DNA from: Synechococcus sp. JA-3-3Ab
Lineage (GTDB): Bacteria > Cyanobacteriota > Cyanobacteriia > Thermostichales > Thermostichaceae
Length of the DNA: 64,000 nucleotides
Direction of reading: 5' to 3'
NCBI RefSeq assembly: GCF_000013205.1
Contig: NC_007775.1
Location: 2,439,001-2,503,000, forward strand
Shown here: positions 8,532-16,777 of the stretch, piece after piece
How the letters are laid out: each line of letters begins with the position of its first letter
Numbering within the stretch: position 1 is the stretch's first letter
Program-made: the position numbers and the translations under genes
Notes under the pieces: model-generated
Seen by the model: only the letters and a program-made list of their open reading frames with translations
What the model was told of the DNA's origin: nothing
Database searches by the model: none

Positions 8532-10129
8532 ACGAGGCCGGGGGCAGCTTGAGAAGATCCTGCCGCTCGTTCTTGGGCCAGGGCTGCCCGCCGTTGCTCC
8601 AACTCTTGCGGAGAGATGCGCCCGTAGGTGACGCTCAGCTCCGCCAGCCGCTGGGCCAGCTCCGGCCGCAGCATCTCCTCGCGGTAGCGCCAGGCCCAGT
8701 TGTTCTCGGCCCTGCCGGGGAAGTTCATGCGCGCCTCTGCCCCCAGGCCCATCACATCTTGCAGGGGAATGATGGCCAGGTCGGCCACGGAAGCCAGGGC
8801 CAGGCGAATCAGATCCCAGTGGATGCCGTCGGATCCCTGGCAGCCCAGGTAGCGCAACAGGTTTTGCTTTTCCCACTCCGGGCGTTCTGGGTCATGAAAC
8901 CAGCCCACCACGGTGTTGTTGTCGTGGGTGCCGGTGTAGACGACGAAGTTGCGCTCGTAGCTGTGAGGCAGATAGGGGTTATCGGGCCCCGAGCCAAAGG
9001 CAAAGAGCAGCACCTTCATGCCGGGCAGGCCAAATTGATCCCGCAGTTGCAACACCTCCGGCGTAATGTCTCCCAGATCTTCGGCGATCACCGGGATTTT
9101 CCCCAGCTTGTCGGCCAGCGCCTGAAAGAAGTCGGCCCCCGGCCCTTTTTGCCACTCGCCTTCTACCGCTGTTTCCGCAGCGCCGGGGATGGCCCAGTAG
9201 CTCTCGAAGCCGCGGAAGTGGTCGATGCGGACGCAATCCACCTGCTTGAGAATGGCCTGGATGCGCCGGATCCACCAGTCGTAGCCGCGGGCCTTGAGCA
9301 CCTCCCAGTTGTAGAGGGGGTTGCCCCAGCGCTGCCCGGTGGGGCTGAAATAGTCGGGGGGCACGCCGGCTACCTGCAAGGGCCGTCCTTGTTCATCCAG
9401 GTGAAACAGCTCCCGGTTGGCCCACACATCGGCGCTGTTGGGGGCGACATAGATGGGTATGTCCCCGATGAGCTGCACTTGATGCCGGTGGGCGTACTCT
9501 CTTAGGGATCCCCACTGTTGGGCAAATAGATACTGCCAAAACATCTGCCGGGTGATGGCATCGGCATGGCGGTCACGGGCCTCTTGCAAAGCCAGGGGAT
9601 CCCGTTGTGCCAAGGCTGGATCCCATTGGGTCCATTCCTGGTCGCCATACACCTCTTTGAGGGCCATGAACAGGGCGTAGTCCGGCAGCCAATCGGCCTC
9701 GGCAGCACAGTAGGCTTGGAAAGCTTCCCAGTCGGCGGCGGACGCTTTTTCTTTGAAGGTAGCCCAGGCGCGGTGCAGCAGGCCCAGCTTGAAGGGGATC
9801 ACGGTTTCGTAGTCCACCCGCTCAGCATTCCCCGCCTGGATGGCTGGCCATTGGGGCAGATCCTGCCAGCCGTTGGGTTCCAGCCAGCCGGCTTTCACCA
9901 GCAGCTCCGGGCTAATCAGCAGTGGGTTGCCGGCAATGGCAGAAAAGCTCATGTAGGGGGAGTTGCCCCAGCCGGTGGGGCCAAGGGGCAGCACCTGCCA
10001 GAGGCGCTGGCCGCTTTCCACCAGAAAATCCACAAACCGGTAGGCAGCCGGCCCCAGATCGCCGATGCCAAATGGCCCCGGTAGCGAGGTGGGGTGCAAG
10101 AGGATGCCACTGAGTCTGCCCATGCGCAT
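8528..10129 (-). CDS. malQ: 4-alpha-glucanotransferase (amylomaltase, GH77)
   Basis: A 533-residue disproportionating enzyme that transfers alpha-1,4-glucan chains during glycogen and maltodextrin metabolism. The N-terminus [22 protein letters not shown] is the conserved amylomaltase opening. The catalytic Asp lies in [15 protein letters not shown], the acid/base Glu in [13 protein letters not shown], and the third carboxylate in [12 protein letters not shown]. Length is typical for the family. It is transcribed toward the ABC gene with a 4-bp tail overlap; pyrE lies upstream on the same strand after 155 bp. Confidence 0.96.
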   Translation of the reverse strand: MRMGRLSGILLHPTSLPGPFGIGDLGPAAYRFVDFLVESGQRLWQVLPLGPTGWGNSPYMSFSAIAGNPLLISPELLVKAGWLEPNGWQDLPQWPAIQAGNAERVDYETVIPFKLGLLHRAWATFKEKASAADWEAFQAYCAAEADWLPDYALFMALKEVYGDQEWTQWDPALAQRDPLALQEARDRHADAITRQMFWQYLFAQQWGSLREYAHRHQVQLIGDIPIYVAPNSADVWANRELFHLDEQGRPLQVAGVPPDYFSPTGQRWGNPLYNWEVLKARGYDWWIRRIQAILKQVDCVRIDHFRGFESYWAIPGAAETAVEGEWQKGPGADFFQALADKLGKIPVIAEDLGDITPEVLQLRDQFGLPGMKVLLFAFGSGPDNPYLPHSYERNFVVYTGTHDNNTVVGWFHDPERPEWEKQNLLRYLGCQGSDGIHWDLIRLALASVADLAIIPLQDVMGLGAEARMNFPGRAENNWAWRYREEMLRPELAQRLAELSVTYGRISPQELEQRRAALAQERAAGSSQAAPGLV

Positions 10130-10284
10130 GGCTAAACCCTTTTCGCCCTATTTCACCGCCTATCCTGTCACTTCTACAGCCCAATGACAGCTACCAATCG
10201 ACAAAACCAAGACCAAAGGTCAAAAGCGCCAACGGCCTTTTTGGCTTGGCCAGCTCTTGCAGCGGAGGAGAGATGGGGAGCCTC

Positions 10285-10971
10285 TCAAGAGCAGGCTTGG
10301 GAACCCCCCTCACCTCCCAAAACCGGCCAGCCCACCAAGCCCTGGCGGAGACTCTGATGGCAGGCACGCACCTCTTCAAGGGTAAACAGGCGGCGAAAGG
10401 GGATCCCCATTTCGCGGTAACGGGCCTCTGCCCCTTCCAGTCGATCCACCAAAGCCAGGATCCCTTCTGCCCGATAGCCCGCTGCCCGCACCCGCTCGAC
10501 AGCCTTGAGAGCCGAGCCGCCGGTGGTCACCACATCCTCCAAGATCCAAACCCGGCTGCCCGCCGGCAACTCCGGCCCCTCGATCCAGGCCTGGGTGCCA
10601 TGTCCCTTAGGCTCTTTGCGGACAATCAGGGCCGCCAGGTTGGCCGGCTCAGCCTGCAGAGAGGCCAAACTCACCGCTGTGACCAAGGGATCCGCCCCCA
10701 AGGTCATGCCGGCAACTGCCTCGGTCTCAGGGGGCAGTAGCCGATGCAGCAGGGATCCCACCAGGTAGGCTCCCTGGGGGTGGAGGGTAACCGGCTTGCA
10801 GTTGATGTAGTAAGTGCTTTGCTGCCCAGACGTGAGGGTAAAGGATCCCTCGCGGTAGGCCAGTTGGGCCAGCAAATACAGCAATTTCTCCCGCGCCTCA
10901 GCCGAGGAAAGACCTAAGGGAGAACAGTCTAGGAGCAACACAGCAGGGATCCCCATCAGCTCAACCGTCAA
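10285..10971 (-). CDS. pyrE: Orotate phosphoribosyltransferase
   Basis: A 228-residue enzyme converting orotate and PRPP to OMP in pyrimidine synthesis. The PRPP-binding loop reads VWILEDVVTTGGSAL, preceded by LIVRKEPKGHGT with the catalytic Lys. About 20 residues precede the conserved core, so a start some codons later is possible. The C-terminus (GGEGGSQACS) is unusually loose. No operon partner is seen. The upstream side holds the structured repeat at 11015. Confidence 0.94.
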   Translation of the reverse strand: MTVELMGIPAVLLLDCSPLGLSSAEAREKLLYLLAQLAYREGSFTLTSGQQSTYYINCKPVTLHPQGAYLVGSLLHRLLPPETEAVAGMTLGADPLVTAVSLASLQAEPANLAALIVRKEPKGHGTQAWIEGPELPAGSRVWILEDVVTTGGSALKAVERVRAAGYRAEGILALVDRLEGAEARYREMGIPFRRLFTLEEVRACHQSLRQGLVGWPVLGGEGGSQACS

Positions 10972-11014
10972 CCCATAGATGCGGCAATAACTAACCTGGA
11001 GGAACTTCAGTCCG

Positions 11015-11110
11015 AAGTAAGCAGAACTTTGAGGTTATGCCTCAAAGGACTGTCTAGGGGCGTCTTGACAGCGCCTTTACGAGTCCATTTTGGGCTGCGT
11101 AAGAATCCCC
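11015..11110 (+). ncRNA. Solo structured repeat, copy A (TnpB right-end / omega-RNA-like)
   Basis: It is about 70% identical by eye to 59882-59786 on the other strand. Three hairpins follow each other: 11027-11034 with 11040-11047 (perfect 8 bp), 11056-11062 with 11072-11078, and 11082-11086 with 11092-11096. The copies differ by paired changes in the last two stems. It ends GCGTAAGAATCCCC, a form I associate with right ends of cyanobacterial IS605-type tnpB elements. No matching tnpB precedes it; pyrE does. It lies directly outside the IS607 left end. Confidence 0.6.
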
Positions 11111-11192
11111 TGGGTGGGAGCATGACTCTAGTCAATGATACGCTGGACTATACTGAAAATAATGTACAGTATGTTCAGTATGGCTGCCTGGC

Positions 11193-11786
11193 ATGGCTAG
11201 GTATGTAAAACCGAGAGAAGCAGCAGCTTATTTTGGGGTGTGTCTCCACACCCTCAGACGGTGGGAACAGAAAGGCTGGATTAAGGCAATACGCACACCA
11301 TCTGGTAGAGCGAGAAGGTATGACCTCGACAGTTACGTCAGAACACCCAGAAAGGATAAACGAGTTGTTTTGTACGCCCGAGTCAGCAGTCGAGGGCAGA
11401 AACCAGACTTGGAGAGACAGATTGCAAGACTGGTTAACCTCTATCCTGGAGCCGAAGTGGTCGGAGAGGTTGGCGGCGGTCTCGACTTCAAAAGACCAAA
11501 GTTCCTTGCCTTATTGGAACGAGTCCGTGCAGGAGATATCGGAACAATTGTGGTCGCTCACCGGGATCGACTCTGCCGGTTTGGATTTGAGTTCGTTGAG
11601 TGGTACTGCCGTCAATACGGGTGCGAAGTCTTGGTTCTCGATGACGATCACCTTTCTCCCCAACAGGAACTGGTTGAGGATATCCTCACCATCCTGCACT
11701 GCTTCAGTAGTCGGCTCTACGGACTCAGGAAATATCGGGCTGCAATCGAGAAAGATACGGATTTATCCGGAGCCAGCGCTGGCTAA
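11193..11786 (+). CDS. tnpA: IS607-type serine recombinase (TnpA)
   Basis: A 197-residue transposase. Residues 1-50 form a MerR-like helix-turn-helix (VKPREAAAYFGVCLHTLRRWEQKG). The catalytic domain opens VLYARVSSRGQKPDLERQ, with the nucleophile at Ser65 (or Ser66), and continues with VVAHRDRLCRFGFEFVEW, the resolvase arginine motif. This small HTH-first architecture is specific to IS607 recombinases. The ATG at 11193 is the only good start. The 3' end overlaps the tnpB frame by about 47 bp. Confidence 0.93.
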   Translation: MARYVKPREAAAYFGVCLHTLRRWEQKGWIKAIRTPSGRARRYDLDSYVRTPRKDKRVVLYARVSSRGQKPDLERQIARLVNLYPGAEVVGEVGGGLDFKRPKFLALLERVRAGDIGTIVVAHRDRLCRFGFEFVEWYCRQYGCEVLVLDDDHLSPQQELVEDILTILHCFSSRLYGLRKYRAAIEKDTDLSGASAG

Positions 11787-12921
11787 GGTTTGGAAGCAGT
11801 GGCAAGCGGCGTGCCGGTACTGCTACAATCAAGCGATTGCCTATCAGCGTCAGCATGGTGCCCCAAAAACGGCCAGAAAGCTGCGGGACATCATCCTGCG
11901 CTCCGACCTGCCCGGGTGGGTGAAGGACGCCCCCTGCCACATCAAGCAGAACGCGGTCGTCGAGGCGTGGTTGGCGTTTCGCCGAAGCAAAGACGCGAGG
12001 TTTCGCAGTGTGCGGGACAGGTCGCATACGCTGCAATTCAACGCCGGCAACTTTCGCAATGGGACGTGGTATCCGAAACTCACCCGAGGTTTGGCGTTCC
12101 GTGCATCCGAGGAGATGCCCAGAGAATGGGCACGTGGAACTGAGCTAATGCGGGTGAAAGACAGATGGTATGCCATCTTTCCTGAGCCCGTGAACGAGCA
12201 GTGTTCGTTAGCAAAGGGGGTGATCGCACTTGATCCTGGAGTAAGAAGCTTCCTTACAGGGTTTGATGGGGCGGGCTTTGTAGATATCGCCAAGGGGGAC
12301 TTTGGCAGGATCGTTCGGCTGTGCTACCACCTAGACGATCTGCAATCTAGGCTGAGTAAAGCACCGCGACCCAAGCGTAGGCGAATGCGGCAAGCGGCGT
12401 TTCGTCTGCGGGAGAGAATCAGGAACTTGGTGGACGAGTGCCATCGCAAGGTAGCGGCGTTCCTAACGGATAACTACCGATTGATATTCCTCCCCACTTT
12501 CGAGTCAGCCAAGATGGTTGCCAAGGCAGGGAGGAAGTTTGGTAGCAAGACAGCAAGGGCGATGCTCACCTGGGCGCACTACCGGTTCAAGCAGCTCCTG
12601 AAGTTTCAAGCCAAGAAGAAAAACGTGGTTGTCGTGGAAGTATCGGAAGCGTACACCAGCAAAACCTGTACCAAGTGCGGGCACATCCACACCAAGTTGG
12701 GTGGCGCAAAGGTGTTTAGATGCCCAAAGTGCAACCACAGACTACCACGAGATTGGCAAGGCGCCCTGGGTGTTATGCTCAGGGCTTTGCGGGATACCGC
12801 CTTTCTGTTTGGACTCCGTCCGAGTAGCGCGGTCGCGTCAGCATCGCGTAGTGACAACGGAAACGGACAGAATGCTATCGCTTCACCGCTGAGCAGTAAT
12901 GCTCAGCAGTGTTCAGCGTAA
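11740..12921 (+). CDS. tnpB: TnpB RNA-guided nuclease of the IS607 element
   Basis: About 393 residues from the point where TnpB homology begins (SRKIRIYPEP). No ATG is present; CTG at 11740 or frameshifting from tnpA are possible entry points, and the frame is open far upstream. The RuvC-like triad is intact: Asp165 (ALDPGVRSF), Glu255 (LPTFES) and Asp338 (RDWQGA). The zinc finger uses Cys310, 313, 328 and 331. Related TnpBs cut DNA guided by an RNA from the element's 3' end. The last codons encode an 8-bp hairpin. Confidence 0.9.
   Translation: MQSRKIRIYPEPALAKVWKQWQAACRYCYNQAIAYQRQHGAPKTARKLRDIILRSDLPGWVKDAPCHIKQNAVVEAWLAFRRSKDARFRSVRDRSHTLQFNAGNFRNGTWYPKLTRGLAFRASEEMPREWARGTELMRVKDRWYAIFPEPVNEQCSLAKGVIALDPGVRSFLTGFDGAGFVDIAKGDFGRIVRLCYHLDDLQSRLSKAPRPKRRRMRQAAFRLRERIRNLVDECHRKVAAFLTDNYRLIFLPTFESAKMVAKAGRKFGSKTARAMLTWAHYRFKQLLKFQAKKKNVVVVEVSEAYTSKTCTKCGHIHTKLGGAKVFRCPKCNHRLPRDWQGALGVMLRALRDTAFLFGLRPSSAVASASRSDNGNGQNAIASPLSSNAQQCSA
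12888..12907 (+). other. 8-bp hairpin in the last codons of tnpB
   Basis: GCTGAGCA and TGCTCAGC pair perfectly around a GTAA tetraloop; stop TAA is at 12919-12921. This is where the guide-RNA scaffold of TnpB elements is usually encoded, so the hairpin may be part of that RNA. Confidence 0.5.
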
Positions 12922-12932
12922 ATGTATCAGTG

Positions 12933-13448
12933 TCAATAGGACAAGCGATGGTGCGGCTCTGCCACCACCGCGGCCTCCGACTCCTCCGACAAGTGGGCAA
13001 TCAGCCGATCCACCAGCTGCGACAGGGTTGCCCGTTCTTCTAAGCTGAGACAGCCGTAGGTCTGCTCCCGCAACTCCCAAATGAGAGGGGGCAAAATTTC
13101 TTTCAACTTCTCTCCGGCAGGGGTGAGGTAAACCCGCCAGATCCGCCGATCCTTGGGATCCCGCTGCCGCCGGATCAGCTCCCGTTTCTCCATGCCGTCC
13201 AAGACACCGGTCATGGTACCCCCCAACTGCTGCAGGCGCTCGCAGATAGTGGAGGTGGGGATCCCGTCTTCTTCCCAGAGGCAGCAAAGCACCACCCAGT
13301 GGGAAGCGGTCAGGCCGAAGGGCTCCAGGTAGGCCTGAAATTTCCGCCGCACCAATTGCGACAACAGCCGAAGGCGATAGCCTAGGGAATAAGGGGCCAG
13401 AATCTCGCGCCATCGCTCCAGGAAGGCTTGTTTCTCCAACTGAGCCAT
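12933..13448 (-). CDS. MarR-family transcriptional regulator
   Basis: A 171-residue winged-helix repressor. The DNA-binding region reads LTASHWVVLCCLWEEDG, then the recognition helix CERLQQLGGTMTGVLDGMEKRELI and the wing RQRDPKDRRIWRVYLT. The ligand is unknown. The stop codon lies within the presumed right end of the IS607 element, so the last residues may be altered by the insertion. Four TTACA half-sites lie about 100 bp upstream of the start (13545-13582). Confidence 0.9.
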   Translation of the reverse strand: MAQLEKQAFLERWREILAPYSLGYRLRLLSQLVRRKFQAYLEPFGLTASHWVVLCCLWEEDGIPTSTICERLQQLGGTMTGVLDGMEKRELIRRQRDPKDRRIWRVYLTPAGEKLKEILPPLIWELREQTYGCLSLEERATLSQLVDRLIAHLSEESEAAVVAEPHHRLSY

Positions 13449-13544
13449 CGCTGAGGGTTCCCCATGGGTGGCTGAGAATGCTTAGAGCTTAAATTTTTCC
13501 ATTCTAACCTTCTATAAAGAGCGGCCAAAAGCAGCTCATCATCC

Positions 13545-13582
13545 GTTACAAAAGCGTTACAGGCTTTACAACAAAAGTTACA
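13545..13582. promoter_or_regulatory. Array of four (G/T)TTACA half-sites upstream of marR
   Basis: TTACA occurs at 13546, 13557, 13566 and 13578, spaced 11, 9 and 12 bp, all in the same direction and about one helical turn apart. It resembles the direct-repeat RpaB site HLR1 but with irregular spacing, or could be an autoregulatory MarR operator. Otherwise the gap 13449-13832 shows no gene. Confidence 0.35.
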
Positions 13583-13832
13583 GTGGAGGGTTGGGCGAGG
13601 GGCGAATCTCCCGCCAATTAGCATCAGCTAGGAACCAAATTAAGCTTGGCGTGACAGGGATCCCGCTCTTCTGTGTGAAGGAAGAAAATGCCGATTTGCC
13701 CATCTGGGGTCGCCTCGGCAAAAGAGGGGCAGTGGGCAAGGGGAAAATTTGCCAGAGCCATTGAGATGGCACTAGAGTAGCTTCAAGTTTTGCCAGCTCG
13801 TTCTCTTTGCCAATGTCTTTTGGGAGGTGAGC

Positions 13833-15146
13833 ATGTTGTCTATCCTACAGGGGTTGAGCTCCCAGCGCCGTTTCCTCTGGGCAGGGATCCCGTTGGTTTG
13901 TTCTCTGGCCCTGGGGGCCTGCTGGAACAACCGCAGCAGTGCCGAAACCCCCTCTCAGGGTGTCCAGGCTGAGGTTACAGCAGCGGCGCAAAACCCCTTC
14001 CCCCCCATCCCCACCCCGCCGCCGCCGCTGCCTTCCCCCAGTGGCACGCCCGGCCTTCCCCCCTGGTGGCCCCGTGGGCAATCGTCGCAGTGGCAGGATT
14101 CCCCCTACGCCGTGGCCTTGTCCGGTTTTTTGCAGGGATTGGCGGCCCAAGGGGGAGCGCTCTCTCAACAGGGGATCCTGCTTTGGACAGCCGAAGGCGA
14201 GCTCTTGGCGGAGCACCTGCTGGATCGGCCTTTGCCGGTGGGGGCTTTGGATCAATTGGCCCTCAGCCTGATGGCGCTGGAAAAGTGGGGCTATGAGTAT
14301 CGCTTCCAAACTCGCTTCTACACCACCAGCCACCGCTCCGGCCAGCGCTTGACGGGAGACTTGGTCGTGGTGGGCGGCGGGGATCCCTATTTCCGGGAGG
14401 CCAATGTGGCCGAGCTGGCCCGCCACCTGCACAACCTCGGCATTCGCCAGATCGACGGCGAGGTGAAGGTGGTGCCCCCCTTCCGCTTGCTGGGTCAGCC
14501 TGACTCTCTGGCCAGCGCCCGCCGGCTTGCCGAGCTCCTCCGAGATCCCCAGGGGCCCTATCCTGTGACCCTCGGCGGCTCCGGGTCAACGTTAAGGGAG
14601 CTGCCGGAGGAGATCCATTGCCTGGCCGGCTACACCTCGCTGCGCCTGGGATCCCTGCTACAAATCCTCAACGGCGGCAACGATCGGGCCATGGCAGAAG
14701 CCCTGTTGGCGGAGCTGGCAGGCAGAACAGCCCTGCTGGAGTACCTGCAGCAGCGGTTGGTAGCTCAGCCGGTTGCCCATCTGGATCCCAAACTGGCCCC
14801 TGCCCAGTTGGAAATTCGCCTTGGCCCAGGCGGGCAAGAGCTGTACCTCTCCCCCCGCGCCCTGGCCCATCTGTGGGAACATCTGCTTGAGGCCACAGAC
14901 GGGGATCCCAGGCGTGTCCTGCCAGTGGCCGGGGTCGGCCACAGCCCTTTGCAGCTCCGCGCTCTGCCCCCGGGCACGATCGCCCAGGTGGGCTCTGCCG
15001 CCAACCGACTGATGATGGTGGGGCAGCTTCCGGATGGCACCCGTTTCGTCTTACTCAACCACGGCCCGGATCTGGGCGTCTTGCGCCAGCACCAGGATCA
15101 GTTCCTGCAGCAGGTGCTGGCCGTTGGGGAGCCTCTCCGCCGCTGA
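13833..15146 (+). CDS. PBP4 (DacB/peptidase S13)-like lipoprotein lacking catalytic residues
   Basis: A 437-residue protein with a lipoprotein signal (lipobox ending LGAC, Cys30) and a Pro-rich linker (about 52-75). The body resembles D-Ala-D-Ala carboxypeptidase PBP4: ALEKWGYEYRFQTRFYT, then LTGDLVVVGGGDPYF. Where the SxxK motif should be, the sequence is PVGALDQL, with no Ser or Lys; the SxN region reads NGGND and the KTG region VGSAAN. It is probably an inactive peptidoglycan-binding or regulatory protein. I chose the ATG at 13833 because GGGAGG precedes it by 5 bases. Confidence 0.8.
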   Translation: MLSILQGLSSQRRFLWAGIPLVCSLALGACWNNRSSAETPSQGVQAEVTAAAQNPFPPIPTPPPPLPSPSGTPGLPPWWPRGQSSQWQDSPYAVALSGFLQGLAAQGGALSQQGILLWTAEGELLAEHLLDRPLPVGALDQLALSLMALEKWGYEYRFQTRFYTTSHRSGQRLTGDLVVVGGGDPYFREANVAELARHLHNLGIRQIDGEVKVVPPFRLLGQPDSLASARRLAELLRDPQGPYPVTLGGSGSTLRELPEEIHCLAGYTSLRLGSLLQILNGGNDRAMAEALLAELAGRTALLEYLQQRLVAQPVAHLDPKLAPAQLEIRLGPGGQELYLSPRALAHLWEHLLEATDGDPRRVLPVAGVGHSPLQLRALPPGTIAQVGSAANRLMMVGQLPDGTRFVLLNHGPDLGVLRQHQDQFLQQVLAVGEPLRR

Positions 15147-15247
15147 AGAATAGAGCCCTCTCCCTTCTCTTTTCTTCGAGGCCCTCTTGGTCGGGGAGCC
15201 ACGGTGCAAGCGGCTCCCCAACATCTAGTTGGCCGATCCCTGACTTT

Positions 15248-15284
15248 CCCCTCTCCCTTGTGGGAGAGGGGCTGGGGGTGAGGG
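15248..15284. repeat. Dispersed CCCCTCTCCC hairpin repeat, copy 2
   Basis: A perfect 10-bp stem (15248-15257 with 15262-15271) is followed by CTGGGGGTGAGGG. It lies in the 335-bp gap 15147-15481 between convergent gene ends, so it may help terminate transcription. Nothing else is recognised in that gap. Confidence 0.75.
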
Positions 15285-15481
15285 CAGCTTTTACGATTGG
15301 AAGAAGGCGGGAATTAAAGAGGAGGGCAAAGCTGCCTAGGGCTGGCCAAGCCAAGGATCGGTCTCGCCTCGCAACTGGCAGGATCTCCTGCTGCATCACC
15401 ATCTCAAGCAGCTCATCCACCTGATCCAGCAGGCGCTGCCCCTGAGACCTAAGGCAAACAAGAAAGCCCGCAGGGTCTCCT

Positions 15482-16057
15482 CTAGGGATGGGGGCGGATC
15501 AGCCCGTAGCCGCCGTGCTTGCGGACATAGATGACGTTGATCTCGCCGTTTTCGATGTTGCGGAACACGTAAAAATCATGATCCACCAGCTCCAACTGGT
15601 GCAGCGCCTCCTGAACTGTCATGGGAGGCATGGCGAAATACTTGGTGCGCACCACCTCAGGGGGCAGCTCTGCTTGCCGTTCTGTATTCAGAGGATCGGT
15701 GAGGGGCTGCTGGGCCACTGCCACCGAGGTTTTGGGAGAATGGCGGATGCGGTGAACGCCGTTGCGTTCTTTATATTTGCGCAGCTTGCGGGCCAGCTTG
15801 TCGGCAACGCGGTCAATGCTGGCGTAGAGGTTCTCGCTGCTTTCCTCCGCCCGGATGACGGTGCCGTTGGCGTAGACGGTAACTTCGGCAGATTGGTTGG
15901 CACTGATGCGGGGGTTACGGGCTACCGATAGATTGACATCCACTTCACTGGTGATCTGGGCAAAATGTTTGACAGCCCGCTCGATTTTTTCTTGAACGTA
16001 GCTGCGGATGGCGTCGGTAATCTCGACGTTTTTCCCTTGGATCACAAGCTTAGTCAT
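15482..16057 (-). CDS. hpf: Long-form ribosome hibernation factor (HPF/LrtA)
   Basis: A 191-residue protein that binds the 30S subunit and drives ribosome dimerisation in resting cells. The N-terminal S30AE domain (about 1-100) opens [21 protein letters not shown] linker leads to the C-terminal dimerisation domain ending [10 protein letters not shown]-like [20 protein letters not shown]. In cyanobacteria this gene is lrtA, a dark-induced transcript whose long 5' leader controls mRNA stability; the 700-bp gap upstream leaves room for such a leader. The ATG at 16057 is the conserved start. Confidence 0.95.
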   Translation of the reverse strand: MTKLVIQGKNVEITDAIRSYVQEKIERAVKHFAQITSEVDVNLSVARNPRISANQSAEVTVYANGTVIRAEESSENLYASIDRVADKLARKLRKYKERNGVHRIRHSPKTSVAVAQQPLTDPLNTERQAELPPEVVRTKYFAMPPMTVQEALHQLELVDHDFYVFRNIENGEINVIYVRKHGGYGLIRPHP

Positions 16058-16777
16058 GGGTACTCTCCCGGTTGTGTCAGTTTACACCTAAAGTTAGCGC
16101 CTCACCCTCGCAAAGGATCCCTAGGAAACAGCCCCCACCTCAGGCATGATCGCGGCCCGGCAACTTGCAGAAAGGGCTACGCCAGAAGATGAAGATCGGC
16201 TTTGGCATCGGCACTAACCTCTTGGGTTAAGTCTAAGTTAACATCTCCCCCAGGGATCTGGTTCAGGGGTTAAGAATAAATTTAGGCCGTCTTCATTTTT
16301 AAGGGATTGGGAGCCAGCACCACTTCTCAGGCAAGGAGAGGTTCCCTGAATTCGGAACTCCAAATTCAAGTGGAGAAGGTCTCCAGACTGCTCGAAAAGG
16401 GCAAACTTAGTGGCAGAACTTACACAGATAGGTTCTGCCGAAAATGCTTTTACTAAACTTAAATTCAACAGAGAGAATCAGCACTTGCTGAATCGACCTC
16501 TGCTCTCAGGGCGAGCATCTCCTTATTGTTTATTGCTATCTTTTCTCTTTTCTCCTTACAGAACTTGTGGCCATTATACAACCTGGTGAGCCAGGGTGCT
16601 TTTTCCAGCTCAGACAGAGACTGAAAGGGAGAATGAAGAGATGTTGACTGAAGTTAAGCTTTTTATAAGATAGGGATCCCGTAGAAATATCGTTACCAAG
16701 AGCAGGTCTGAAAAGCCGTTTTTGGCCTCTGTGGCCGACCTGCTAGCCGGAAGGCCGGTTTGCTTAGAAGAAGTGGG
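16058..16777. other. 720-bp divergent gap: possible lrtA leader and a hairpin before the PLP gene
   Basis: No gene seen. The part near 16058 probably holds the lrtA promoter and leader. At 16701-16708 AGCAGGTC pairs with GACCTGCT at 16737-16744 (perfect 8 bp), enclosing GCC...GGC, followed by CCGG...CCGG at 16747-16758, just before the downstream coding start. It could be a structured leader or a terminator-like element. Confidence 0.4.

Larger units (their letters stand above)
11140..12942 (+). mobile_element. IS607-family insertion element (tnpA + tnpB), ends approximate
   Basis: Contains an IS607 serine-recombinase gene and an overlapping tnpB. The left end carries an inverted repeat ATACTGAA...TTCAGTAT (11150-11157 and 11174-11181), probably tnpA promoter or binding sites. 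AATGTA followed by CAGT occurs near both ends (about 11161 and 12922). From about 10953 to 13154 I find no GGATCC, whereas host sequence has one every few hundred bases. Exact ends are not fixed here because IS607 makes no target duplication and inserts at GG. Confidence 0.8.

Noticed and set aside
13833-15146. Active D-Ala-D-Ala carboxypeptidase (dacB)
   Set aside because: Overall similarity suggests it, but SxxK, SxN and KTG motifs are not present at the aligned positions.
16058-16777. Known cyanobacterial riboswitch (glutamine glnA-type or SAM/SAH)
   Set aside because: I could not find the conserved cores of these classes by eye; only an unclassified hairpin is supported.
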